Assembly: GCA_030431515.1 (NCBI GenBank)
Contig: JAUIIX010000002.1
Coordinates: 78,500-142,499, forward strand
DNA length: 64,000 bases
From: a bacterium
Lineage (GTDB): Bacteria; Bacteroidota; Ignavibacteria; Kapaibacteriales; UBA2268
Reading direction: 5' to 3'
Notes under the pieces: model-generated
What the model saw: the letters and a program-made list of their open reading frames with translations, nothing else
Database searches by the model: none
Told to the model about the DNA's origin: nothing
Position numbers and translations under genes: made by a program
Shown: piece by piece, positions 53,884-61,660 of the stretch
Layout: every line of letters begins with the position of its first letter
How positions within the stretch are numbered: the stretch's first letter is position 1

Positions 53884-55713
53884 ATGATATTAATACTTTT
53901 CATATTTTCTTTTCTCAATTCTCAAGATATAATTAAATATCCTGAGAAACTACATATTAATAATCAAGAAGTTATTGAACATCTTAAAAAGAAAGAGCAA
54001 GCTCGATTATTAGAAGATGAATATTGGGATGATGAGAGAATTAAATTCTCAACCTATTTTGGAGGAAGTGGAATTGATATAATTAATGATGCTGCTGTTG
54101 ATAGCGAAGGTAACATTATTCAAGTAGGATATACAGGAAGCCCAGATTTGCCCATTGTAGGAAATTCATTCCAAAAAACTAAAAACAATAATTTAGATAT
54201 GTTTATAGTAAAATGGAACCCAGAGGGTGATGTAATTTGGTCAACATTCCTAGGTGGAGTTGATGAAGATGTGTTATATAATGTTGCCATTGATAGTAAT
54301 GATGATATTATTGTAAGTGGTAGAACAGAATCATTTGACGTCATTGTATCGCCAGATGCAGCACAATATGAATATCAAGGGAAGAGTGACTATTATTTAG
54401 CAAAGTTTTCAAAAGATGGTAATTACATTTGGTCAACATATTGGGGTGGATCAGGTGAAGAGTTCAATACACACATGGTATTAGATAAAGATGATAATAT
54501 CTACTTTGCAGGTAATACAACATCTCAATTATTACCAACAAAAAACGATGCCTTCCAAAGAACACTTGATAAAGTACACAAAGAAAATGCTCAACCATTT
54601 ATAAAACAAGGTGTTTATATCTCTAAATTTAATAATGACGGAAAACATACTTGGGGTACATATTTCTCAACTGGAACGGATTATCGTGATTTCAATGGGT
54701 TTAAACAAAGTTATTGTTTAAATGAAGTTCTAACAAGTATGGATGTTTTTGAAGATGAAATAGCATTATCTTGGAGCATAGAAAAGTATGCGGAGGCGTT
54801 TCCAGAACCAAAACCAGAATTCTATTTAATTACAGATGATGCAGAACAAAAAGAAGGAGTATTTTCAGAAAGACCTCAAACTCAAATATTTAAAATTGAT
54901 ACATCAGGAACTTTTCAGAAATATGGAACTTTTCATACTGGGACTGTTTCAACTGCAAAAAAAATAAAATATGATCAAGAAGGGAATTTAATTTGTTTAA
55001 TAGGAACAGTAAGAGAAAGTAATCCATACCCAAATTATTTTAATTTAAAAAATAATGAAGGTGCTGAAAAATTTATTATGTATAATAGTGATAATCAATT
55101 AGTGTGGGAACAATCTTTTGGATGTGAAGCGGGATCTGGTAAGGCGGGTGACTTTGACCTGGATGAAAATGCAGGTATATTTTATTATGAAGTAACTAAT
55201 TGTAATAATTTTGAGTTAGGTACAAATAATTTTAACTCAGAACTAATAGAAAAAGGAAGAGTTACAGGTTTATTATTATTATTAAATTATAAATATAAAT
55301 CTGTATGGGCGAGCTATTTAGATATATATGGATATAATATTAATTCGATAAATATCAATAATAATGATATATACTTTTCTGGATATAATGACATATTTAG
55401 AACTAAAAATGCATTTCAAGACTCTTCATCAAATGAGAACTCTTACAATGGAATATTCTTTAAAATTGATTTAGCTAATATAATAAATGATTCCAAACCT
55501 AAAGTAAATAATTTTATATTAAATTCAAATAAACTATTATTTAATTCAAGTGATAGTATAAACAATGTAGTTATTTATAATTCAATAGGACAAATTGTAT
55601 ATATCAATTCATTCTTTAGTGAGTCAATTGAGATTGAACTCAATATTTGTCAAGGATCATATTATCTAGTTAATAATAATCAATTAATATTTCATTTTTT
55701 AAAAACTTATTAA
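53884..55713 (+). CDS. SBBP-type beta-propeller protein with T9SS-like tail
   Basis: A 609-aa exported protein with a short signal peptide (MILILFIFSFLNS). SBBP/propeller repeats are of the form FSTYFGGSGIDIINDAAVD, WSTFLGGVDEDVLYNVAID and WSTYWGGSGEEF, each followed by an NIIQVGYT/DIIVSGRT strand. The last 75 residues (NNVVIYNSIGQIVY ... CQGSYYLVNN) resemble a type A T9SS sorting domain. There is no catalytic motif. It is the first of two adjacent genes, and the second has been truncated by a repeat. Confidence 0.85.
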   Translation: MILILFIFSFLNSQDIIKYPEKLHINNQEVIEHLKKKEQARLLEDEYWDDERIKFSTYFGGSGIDIINDAAVDSEGNIIQVGYTGSPDLPIVGNSFQKTKNNNLDMFIVKWNPEGDVIWSTFLGGVDEDVLYNVAIDSNDDIIVSGRTESFDVIVSPDAAQYEYQGKSDYYLAKFSKDGNYIWSTYWGGSGEEFNTHMVLDKDDNIYFAGNTTSQLLPTKNDAFQRTLDKVHKENAQPFIKQGVYISKFNNDGKHTWGTYFSTGTDYRDFNGFKQSYCLNEVLTSMDVFEDEIALSWSIEKYAEAFPEPKPEFYLITDDAEQKEGVFSERPQTQIFKIDTSGTFQKYGTFHTGTVSTAKKIKYDQEGNLICLIGTVRESNPYPNYFNLKNNEGAEKFIMYNSDNQLVWEQSFGCEAGSGKAGDFDLDENAGIFYYEVTNCNNFELGTNNFNSELIEKGRVTGLLLLLNYKYKSVWASYLDIYGYNINSININNNDIYFSGYNDIFRTKNAFQDSSSNENSYNGIFFKIDLANIINDSKPKVNNFILNSNKLLFNSSDSINNVVIYNSIGQIVYINSFFSESIEIELNICQGSYYLVNNNQLIFHFLKTY

Positions 55714-55722
55714 AGTTGTTTT

Positions 55723-56019
55723 ATGAAAAACATTATATATTATTGTTTTATAGTTTTTGTATCAACAAATATTTTACTTAGTCAAAGATTAGATGATTTG
55801 AAAATAGTTACAGATGATATTTATATTTTTCCATATGATATGAATAATTCTGGGGTTGTAACTTTTAACCTAAGTTCTTCAAATAGATTAAGATTAAAAT
55901 TATCAGATATTAGATATATCTTAAAAGGAGATTATAATGGTGATGGATTTGAGGAAGCAGCTTTGATTGGATATTTTAATCATTCATTTTTAAATCATTC
56001 AAAAACAACCCATCGCTGA
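55723..56019 (+). pseudogene. Truncated secreted protein gene interrupted by repeat
   Basis: A 98-codon frame with signal peptide (MKNIIYYCFIVFVSTNILLS) and a calcium-binding FG-GAP-like loop (KGDYNGDGFEEAALIGYF). Its last codons (KTTHR) are encoded by an interspersed family B repeat (from about 56004), so the normal C-terminus is missing. It lies 9 bp downstream of the beta-propeller gene and was probably co-transcribed. It is either a 5' fragment or an unusually short protein; a fragment is more likely. Confidence 0.65.
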
Positions 56020-56235
56020 CGTGACACCCCTTTTTTACAGTTCGACTATGCTCAATACTTATAAATGTAACTGTAGTGAACGCAAATTTGCGTTCACTAC
56101 TTTGATGGTTTTGTTTAGATGTCTCTACATTTTTGTTGGTTTTTTTTGACGCTATGTATGACGAGAGAATTTCTCGACTACGCTCGGAAATGACAAAACA
56201 AGTTCAGAATGACAGATAAATAATGAAGCAAATCC
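56004..56235. repeat. Repeat block VIII
   Basis: A partial reverse family B copy (CATCGCTGACGTGACACCCC ... TTCGACTATGCTCAA) is at 56010-56055. A 28-bp perfect palindrome, GTAGTGAACGCAAA with its inverse, is at 56073-56100, followed by the same GATGGTTTTG tail as at 53681. A TCTCGACTACGCTCG unit is near 56172. Confidence 0.8.
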
Positions 56236-56252
56236 AGAAAGACAAAACAAAA

Positions 56253-56283
56253 AAAAAGAGGCAAAATGCCTCTTCTTTTAAAA
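56253..56283 (-). terminator. Terminator of the acyl-CoA dehydrogenase gene
   Basis: AAGAGGCA (56256-56263) pairs with TGCCTCTT (56267-56274) with a 3-base loop. The minus strand continues into a T-rich tract. Confidence 0.88.
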
Positions 56284-56299
56284 AATTTAGAAATAAAAA

Positions 56300-57445
56300 T
56301 TATCTTTCCATTATTAATGATCTTGAGATTACTAATCTTTGAATTTCTGAAGTTCCTTCGTAAATCTCTGTGATTTTTGCATCTCTATAATATCTTTCTG
56401 CTTTAAATTCTTCAGTATATCCATTTCCACCATGGATTTGGATACATTTGTTAGCACAGAACATAGCGGCTTCAGATGCCACTAATTTAGCCATTGCAGC
56501 TTCACGAGAATAGTTTAGACCTTCGTTTTTCATTTTAGATGCTCTCCAAGTTAGCAACCATGCTGATTCATATTGGCACCACATATCTGCTATCATCCAT
56601 TGAATTGCTTGGAAATTAACAATTGCTTGACCAAATTGCTCTCTTTCTTTAGCATATTTGATAGCGTCTTCGATAGAAGCTCTTGCTATTCCTAATGCTT
56701 GAGAGGCAATACCTAATCTACCACCGTCAAGTGTTACCATTGCTAATTTGAACCCTTTATTGATTTCACCCAATAAAGCAGATTCTGGTAATTCTACATT
56801 ATCTAAAATGATTTCTGTAGTTGATGATGCTCTAATACCTAATTTTCTTTCTACTTTTCCAACACTATATCCTGGAGTATCTGCTTCAACTATAAATGCA
56901 GTTACGCCTTTTGTTTTTAAACTTGGGTCAGTAGATGCTAAAAGCACAAATACATCGGCTTCTCTACCGTTTGTTGCCCATAATTTTGAACCGTTAAGAA
57001 TCCATTTGTCGCCTTTTTTTACAGCTGTAGTCTGTGTATTTCCAGCGTCAGAGCCAGCATTAGATTCTGATAATGAGAATGCTCCAATTTTTTGTCCAGA
57101 AAGCATATCAGGTAAATATTTTTGTTTTTGCTCTTCTGTTCCAAATCTATAAATAGGGTCACAAGCTAATGAAGAATGTGCAGAAATAATTACCCCAGTT
57201 GATGCACATGCTCTTGAAATCTCTTCAATTGCAATCATATATGAAATATAATCCATACCTGCTCCACCGTATTCATCTGGGAATGCAATTCCCATTAAAC
57301 CCATTTCAGATGCTTCGTTAATTATATCTCTTGGGAAAGTTTTGTTATGTTCATTATCAGATGATACAGGTTCAATTTTTTCTTTTGCGAACTTACGAAC
57401 CATATCTCTCAACATTATGTGTTCTTCTGAAAGTAAATTATCCAT
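56300..57445 (-). CDS. Acyl-CoA dehydrogenase
   Basis: A 381-aa flavoenzyme of standard length. Blocks include GGAGMDYISYMIA, SLSESNAGSDAGNTQTTA (FAD/substrate loop), DGGRLGIASQALGIA, QIHGGNGYTEE and the end IYEGTSEIQRLVISRSL, where E363 is the catalytic base of the short-chain (butyryl-CoA) class. It oxidises acyl-CoA to enoyl-CoA and passes electrons to ETF, plausibly the EtfBA encoded at 8583-10313. A TAATTTTG -7 box lies at 57484-57491 on the minus strand. The gene is monocistronic, with its own terminator. Confidence 0.96.
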   Translation of the reverse strand: MDNLLSEEHIMLRDMVRKFAKEKIEPVSSDNEHNKTFPRDIINEASEMGLMGIAFPDEYGGAGMDYISYMIAIEEISRACASTGVIISAHSSLACDPIYRFGTEEQKQKYLPDMLSGQKIGAFSLSESNAGSDAGNTQTTAVKKGDKWILNGSKLWATNGREADVFVLLASTDPSLKTKGVTAFIVEADTPGYSVGKVERKLGIRASSTTEIILDNVELPESALLGEINKGFKLAMVTLDGGRLGIASQALGIARASIEDAIKYAKEREQFGQAIVNFQAIQWMIADMWCQYESAWLLTWRASKMKNEGLNYSREAAMAKLVASEAAMFCANKCIQIHGGNGYTEEFKAERYYRDAKITEIYEGTSEIQRLVISRSLIMER

Positions 57446-57613
57446 TTTTTTATCTTCCTATTAAATTCAATTAAATATTTTTGCAAAATTACAAAATAAC
57501 TCACATTTTTTGGCTCTAAATTTGTTAAGATATAGAAAATAATTAAAAAATTACTTATTATTGCATATAATAATACACAAAAATTCAAAATTTATTGAAT
57601 TTGGGAGTAAAAA

Positions 57614-58162
57614 ATGATTGACTTTGATTTATATGACTATTACAAAAATAACAAAGATAACAATATAATACTATCTTTTAAGGGTGCTGTTTCTCAGGAA
57701 ATTTTAGTTGAGATTGGCTCTATGATTAGGAATAAGTTTACAATGCAACGTGATATTAAGAAAATATTCTCTGTATTTGTAGAATTATCTCAAAATATAA
57801 TGCACTACTCAGCCGAAAGAGAATATAGCCAAAAGGAAAATACTAATGTTGGTGTTGGGATTATTTTATTTTCTGAACTTCAAGATTATTTTTATATTAG
57901 TTCTGGTAACTTAATAGAAAGAAAATTAGTTGACAGAATTGAAGGGAAAATAGAGAAGATAAATTCAATGAATCAAGAAGAGTTAAAAGAGTATTATCAA
58001 GAGCAACGCAGACTACCTCAAGAAGATGGCAGCAAGGGTGCTGGTCTTGGATTTATTGATATTGCTCGAAAATCTGGAAATAAAGTAAATTATGATATGA
58101 CTAAAATTGATGACGATCATTCTTTCTTTGTTTTGAAAGTAAAATTTAAAAAAGGAGAATAA
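57614..58162 (+). CDS. SiaB-family kinase (GHKL-like)
   Basis: A 182-aa protein of the SiaB/DUF6272 family. It starts with a short helical region and ILSFKGAVSQEIL, then has the N-box-like VFVELSQNIMHYSAERE. Near the end is the glycine motif GSKGAGLGFIDIARKSG, consistent with a GHKL/HATPase fold. In Pseudomonas SiaB phosphorylates the partner SiaC, and SiaA phosphatase reverses it, controlling a diguanylate cyclase. Here the SiaC-like gene follows at once, but no SiaA or SiaD is in the window. The role is probably partner switching in stress or surface responses (inference). Confidence 0.85.
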   Translation: MIDFDLYDYYKNNKDNNIILSFKGAVSQEILVEIGSMIRNKFTMQRDIKKIFSVFVELSQNIMHYSAEREYSQKENTNVGVGIILFSELQDYFYISSGNLIERKLVDRIEGKIEKINSMNQEELKEYYQEQRRLPQEDGSKGAGLGFIDIARKSGNKVNYDMTKIDDDHSFFVLKVKFKKGE

Positions 58163-58166
58163 ATAT

Positions 58167-58544
58167 ATGAATAATTTAATAATTGAAAAAAGTAAAACTA
58201 AGCCATACGTTAATTTTGATTTGGAAAGTGGAATATTAGAAGTTGGTGGCGAATCTTATCCAGAAAATGCTATTGAGTTTTACAAAACTTTGCAAGATTG
58301 GTTAAATGAAAATTTAATTGCAAACAAGGACAAAGAATTTGAATTCTCGTTTAAAATGGTATATTTTAATACATCATCATCAAAAGCAATTCTTGATATT
58401 TTAGATATTTTAGAAAAACATCACAAAAATGGTGGTAAAATTAAATTGAATTGGTATTACGAAGAAGATGATGAAGATATCCAAGAAAGTGGCGAAGAAT
58501 TTGTAGAAGGATTGACACTTCCTCATAAGATTTTGTCTTATTGA
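58167..58544 (+). CDS. SiaC-family regulatory phosphoprotein (DUF1987)
   Basis: A 125-aa SiaC/DUF1987 protein. The N-terminus carries PYVNFDLESGILEVGGESYP, followed by the YFNTSSSKAILDIL block. There the Thr at 69 corresponds by position to the phosphorylated Thr of SiaC. The end is EFVEGLTLPHKI. It lies 4 bp after the SiaB-like gene, so they form one operon. The phosphorylation state would control binding to an unknown target, since the Pseudomonas target SiaD is not seen here. Confidence 0.87.
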   Translation: MNNLIIEKSKTKPYVNFDLESGILEVGGESYPENAIEFYKTLQDWLNENLIANKDKEFEFSFKMVYFNTSSSKAILDILDILEKHHKNGGKIKLNWYYEEDDEDIQESGEEFVEGLTLPHKILSY

Positions 58545-58573
58545 GTGATAATTGATTATAATATTTATAAAAT

Positions 58574-58604
58574 GAATCCAGAATTTATTCTGGATTTTTT
58601 TTGA
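58574..58604 (+). terminator. Terminator after the SiaB/SiaC pair
   Basis: GAATCCAGAA (58574-58583) with TTCTGGATT (58588-58596) and eight T residues. Confidence 0.88.
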
Positions 58605-58668
58605 TATTACAATAAGAATAAAATATACGAATGAAATATGGGAAAAGAGTTTTCTTGAGAATCAGGAA

Positions 58669-59235
58669 ATGTGGGGTTTTGAACCAGCACTTTCTGCTGT
58701 TTTAGTGAAGGATTTTTTTGTTGAAAAAGGATTAAATAATATTCTTATTCCTGGATTTGGATATGGTAGAAATGCCCAGATATTTATTAATAGTGGGATG
58801 AAAGTTAGTGGGATAGAGATTTCTAAAACTGCCATTGAGTTAGCAAAAAAACACTTTGGGCAAGAAACTACTATTTATCATGGCTCTGTTTGTGATATGC
58901 CATTTGATAATTTGGAATATGATGGGATATTTTCTTATGCTCTGATACATTTATTGAGTAATGATGAAAGGGTAAAATTTATAAAGGATTGTTATGCCCA
59001 GCTTTCTGAGAATGGATATATGGTTTTTGTTGTATTATCAAAGAAAGCAGATTCTTATGGAAGAGGTCGGTGTGTAAGTAAAGATCAATATGAAATATAT
59101 AGAGGAATTAAAATGTATTTATATGATGAAGAATCAATTCAAGAAGAATTTAGTGATTATGGACTTAGCTCAATTGAAGAGATAAATGAAAGTTACCCAT
59201 TTTATATAATTAAATGCCAAAAGGTAAAAAAATAA
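58669..59235 (+). CDS. Class I SAM-dependent methyltransferase
   Basis: A 188-aa methyltransferase from ATG 58669. Motif I is ILIPGFGYGRNA, motif II ends at VSGIEIS, and YDGIFSYALIHLL is the motif IV/post-I region. The open frame continues upstream as KYTNEIWEKSFLENQEMWGF without an ATG. Relatives of this family usually begin with such a YW-containing segment, so the real start is probably an unusual codon (ATA or ATT) near 58606-58618, or the original start codon has been lost. A terminator at 58574-58604 bounds the upstream side. The substrate is unknown. Confidence 0.78.
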   Translation: MWGFEPALSAVLVKDFFVEKGLNNILIPGFGYGRNAQIFINSGMKVSGIEISKTAIELAKKHFGQETTIYHGSVCDMPFDNLEYDGIFSYALIHLLSNDERVKFIKDCYAQLSENGYMVFVVLSKKADSYGRGRCVSKDQYEIYRGIKMYLYDEESIQEEFSDYGLSSIEEINESYPFYIIKCQKVKK

Positions 59236-59256
59236 GAGGCGATTTGCCTCTTATAA
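59231..59256. terminator. Shared terminator between methyltransferase and clpP
   Basis: A perfect stem TAAGAGGC (59233-59240) with GCCTCTTA (59245-59252) between convergent genes, with A-rich sequence to the left and T/A-rich sequence to the right. Confidence 0.75.
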
Positions 59257-59274
59257 TATTTGATAGGATTAATA

Positions 59275-59856
59275 CTACTTTATTTTGATAATACTATCTA
59301 TAATTCCATATTCTAATGATTCCTTAGCATCCATCCAGAAATCTCTATTGAAATCATCCATTATTTTCTTAAAATCTTGACCGCAATTATCTGCTAAAAT
59401 TTGTGCACCAAGTTCTTTAGTCTTGACAATTTCTTTTGCTTGAATTTCAATATCAGTTGATTGGCCTCTTGCTCCACCACTTGGTTGGTGAATCATAACT
59501 TTAGCATTTGGATAAATTAATCTTTTACCTTTTTCACCTGCTGAAAGCAAGATAGAACCCATAGATGCCGCTAACCCCATACATATAGTAGAAACAGGCG
59601 AACTAATTGAACGCATTGCATCGTATATAGCAAATCCAGAAGTTACGTATCCACCTGGAGAGTTAATATAAAATTTAATTTCTTCCCCTGGCTTATGAGC
59701 TTCTAAGAAGAATAATCTTTCAATTAAATGCTTTGCAGAGTCATCGTCAACTTGTCCCCACAAAAATATCTTTCTTTCTTCTAATAACTTCTTATCAATT
59801 AAGTTTTGACTACTTTCAACTTGTTTTTTCTCTTCCATTTCAACCTTTGTAAACAA
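59275..59856 (-). CDS. clpP: ATP-dependent Clp protease proteolytic subunit
   Basis: A 193-aa ClpP of normal length. The catalytic triad is S98 (GLAASMGS), H123 (MIHQPSGG) and D172 (NRDFWM). The INSPGG oxyanion strand (64-69) and IYDAM are also present. It forms the tetradecameric chamber fed by ClpX or ClpA/C. ATG 59856 gives a short charged N-terminus; an internal Met at residue 7 is an alternative start. Neither clpX nor tig is adjacent, which is less usual than the tig-clpP-clpX order. Confidence 0.96.
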   Translation of the reverse strand: MFTKVEMEEKKQVESSQNLIDKKLLEERKIFLWGQVDDDSAKHLIERLFFLEAHKPGEEIKFYINSPGGYVTSGFAIYDAMRSISSPVSTICMGLAASMGSILLSAGEKGKRLIYPNAKVMIHQPSGGARGQSTDIEIQAKEIVKTKELGAQILADNCGQDFKKIMDDFNRDFWMDAKESLEYGIIDSIIKIK

Positions 59857-60035
59857 AATATACTTTAAAAATTAGCTATAAAACGTTTATCAGCTAAACT
59901 TATTTATAATATTAAAATTTAATTTTTTAACATTATTCAAATTATATAATAATTTAAAATCCCAGTGAGTTTTAATTTAGTTTAATTCATTGCCAATTTA
60001 GCTAATTTAGTAAATAATAGGACTGTCTAATCTCT

Positions 60036-60254
60036 TGTCAATCACAAAAAGAAATATTAAAGGATTCGGGTATCATTTGTCATAGCTTTTGGGCAGGGAC
60101 TGGGCAAGATAACTTTGGAAATACAATTCACAAATATTACACAAAGGAGGAATTGGAACAAATTATCTCTAAAAATTATAATATATTAAACATAGAATAT
60201 TACAAAGAGATGGAAGAAGGAGATTCAATCTTAGTAATAGCTCAAGTCAAATAA
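60036..60254 (+). pseudogene. Methyltransferase C-terminal fragment
   Basis: An open frame without a start: EILKDSGIICHSFWAGTGQD, then NTIHKYYTKEELEQIISKNY, EYYKEMEEGDSILVIAQVK and a stop. The HSFW.G ... YYT.EEL ... I..IE.Y.EME..DS pattern is the C-terminal third of a class I SAM methyltransferase family. Motif I and the N-terminus are absent. A TAG stop precedes it. It is a deletion remnant within a 680-bp gene-poor stretch (59857-60412) that otherwise shows only AT-rich sequence. Confidence 0.7.
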
Positions 60255-60365
60255 TGATTACACAGTTAGTATCTTATTAGAATTACAGTTCATACTATCT
60301 TATACTTAGATTTAAATTCACAATTTTCAAAATTTGACTCTAAAAGCGACGACCTTTTTAAAAAG

Positions 60366-60406
60366 AAAAAGCCTAACTTTAGTTTTTACATAAAGTTAGG
60401 CTTTGT
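60366..60406 (-). terminator. Terminator downstream of tRNA-Phe
   Basis: A long stem, AAAGCCTAACTTTA with TAAAGTTAGGCTTT (about 60369-60404). The minus strand ends in a T-rich tract. It lies 7 bp beyond the tRNA 3' end. Confidence 0.88.
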
Positions 60407-60412
60407 TAAAAG

Positions 60413-60485
60413 TGGTCAAAGAGGGATTTGAACCCCCGACACAAGGATTTTCAGTCCTTTGCTCTACCAACTGAGCTATTTGACC
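60413..60485 (-). tRNA. tRNA-Phe (GAA)
   Basis: The minus-strand cloverleaf starts GGTCAAATAGCTCAG. The anticodon stem AAGGA/TCCTT encloses CTGAAAA (anticodon GAA). The T-loop is GGTTCAAATCC, and the acceptor ends TTTGACC with discriminator A. Confidence 0.96.
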
Positions 60486-60539
60486 AATTCAGAATTCAAA
60501 ATTAGTGACTTTTTGATTTATTTCCAAATTTTATTTTAT

Positions 60540-61619
60540 TTATTTTGAAATATGTTTGCGAAGCTCTCCCAATATCTCTTGAAAATCTGCAGGTAATTCC
60601 GATTCAACTCTAATCATTTCACCACTTACTGGATGTCTAAACGATATTTCCTTAGCATGTAATATTTGTCTTTTTGATAACTTTAAACACTTTTCTGCGA
60701 GGTCTCTTCTTACTTTACTGTTGTATCCAAACAATAATTTATCGCCTCCGTAGAATGTATCGCCCATTACTGGATGATTATTATGACTAAAATGAACTCG
60801 AATTTGATGTGTTCTGCCTGTTCTTAGTTTTATTTTTACTAAACTCGCTACACTATACTCTTCTAACACTTCATAATCAGTGATTGCGTGCTTTCCGCCT
60901 TGCTTTATTACGGCAAATTTCTTCCTATCACGAGTCGAACGCCCAATATCACCTTCGTAAGTTCCAACCCAATCTTTAAGTTTTCCCCAAACAATGGCAT
61001 AATAATAACGCGAAATTGTTTTATCTACAAATTGACTTTGTAGAATTGGCATTGCTGAGTCTTTTTTTGATACAAGCAATAAACCAGAAGTATCTTTATC
61101 TAATCGATGCACTATACCCGGACGAACTGCTTCTGACAAGTAAACAAGCTCGTCATTCACGTTATTATCATCGGAATCCTCATCTTCATCGTCAACATCT
61201 ACGTCAATCGCTTCTCTGGCTCCAAGGTGATACAACATTGCATTGACTAAAGTCTGATCCCTATTTCCAACTCCAGGGTGCGTACACATACCCCAGGGCT
61301 TATTTACTACCAATAAGTCGTCATCTTCATACAAAATCTCCAATGGAATATCTTGTGGAATAAGTTTTATTGGAGGAAATTTCAACATTCTACAAACTAT
61401 CTCGTCATTAGGTTGAACTTTTCGACTGGCTTTGACAACTTTGCCATTTATTGTTACATCGCCATTAGAGATTGCAGTTTGAACCTTATTTCTTGAAGCA
61501 TTTAGTATTTGACGAGTTAAAAAAGCATCGACTCGTTCTAACTTTTGCTTTTTAGGAGTTGTGAAAGTTAGTATTTGTTCTATTTTTTCTGGGTATGGTC
61601 TTTCTTCTTTTTCAAACAT
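60540..61619 (-). CDS. rluD: RluD-type large-subunit pseudouridine synthase
   Basis: A 359-aa RluA-family pseudouridine synthase. The N-terminal S4 RNA-binding domain (about 27-85, ASRNKVQTAISNGDVTINGK) is followed by the catalytic domain with VVNKPWGMCTHPG and HRLDKDTSG (catalytic D174). RTGRTHQIRVHF and the end HAKEISFRHP follow. The S4 fusion points to RluD, which modifies helix 69 of 23S rRNA. An acidic insertion (137-158, VDVDDEDEDSDDNN) between the two catalytic blocks is unusual in this position. Confidence 0.93.
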   Translation of the reverse strand: MFEKEERPYPEKIEQILTFTTPKKQKLERVDAFLTRQILNASRNKVQTAISNGDVTINGKVVKASRKVQPNDEIVCRMLKFPPIKLIPQDIPLEILYEDDDLLVVNKPWGMCTHPGVGNRDQTLVNAMLYHLGAREAIDVDVDDEDEDSDDNNVNDELVYLSEAVRPGIVHRLDKDTSGLLLVSKKDSAMPILQSQFVDKTISRYYYAIVWGKLKDWVGTYEGDIGRSTRDRKKFAVIKQGGKHAITDYEVLEEYSVASLVKIKLRTGRTHQIRVHFSHNNHPVMGDTFYGGDKLLFGYNSKVRRDLAEKCLKLSKRQILHAKEISFRHPVSGEMIRVESELPADFQEILGELRKHISK

Positions 61620-61660
61620 TTTTCTTAAATTTACATTTTTATAATTACTAAATTAAGCCA

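Noticed and set aside
59857..60035. Regulatory RNA or second tRNA upstream of clpP
   Set aside because: The stretch is AT-rich without a stable fold, conserved motif or promoter pair that I could identify.
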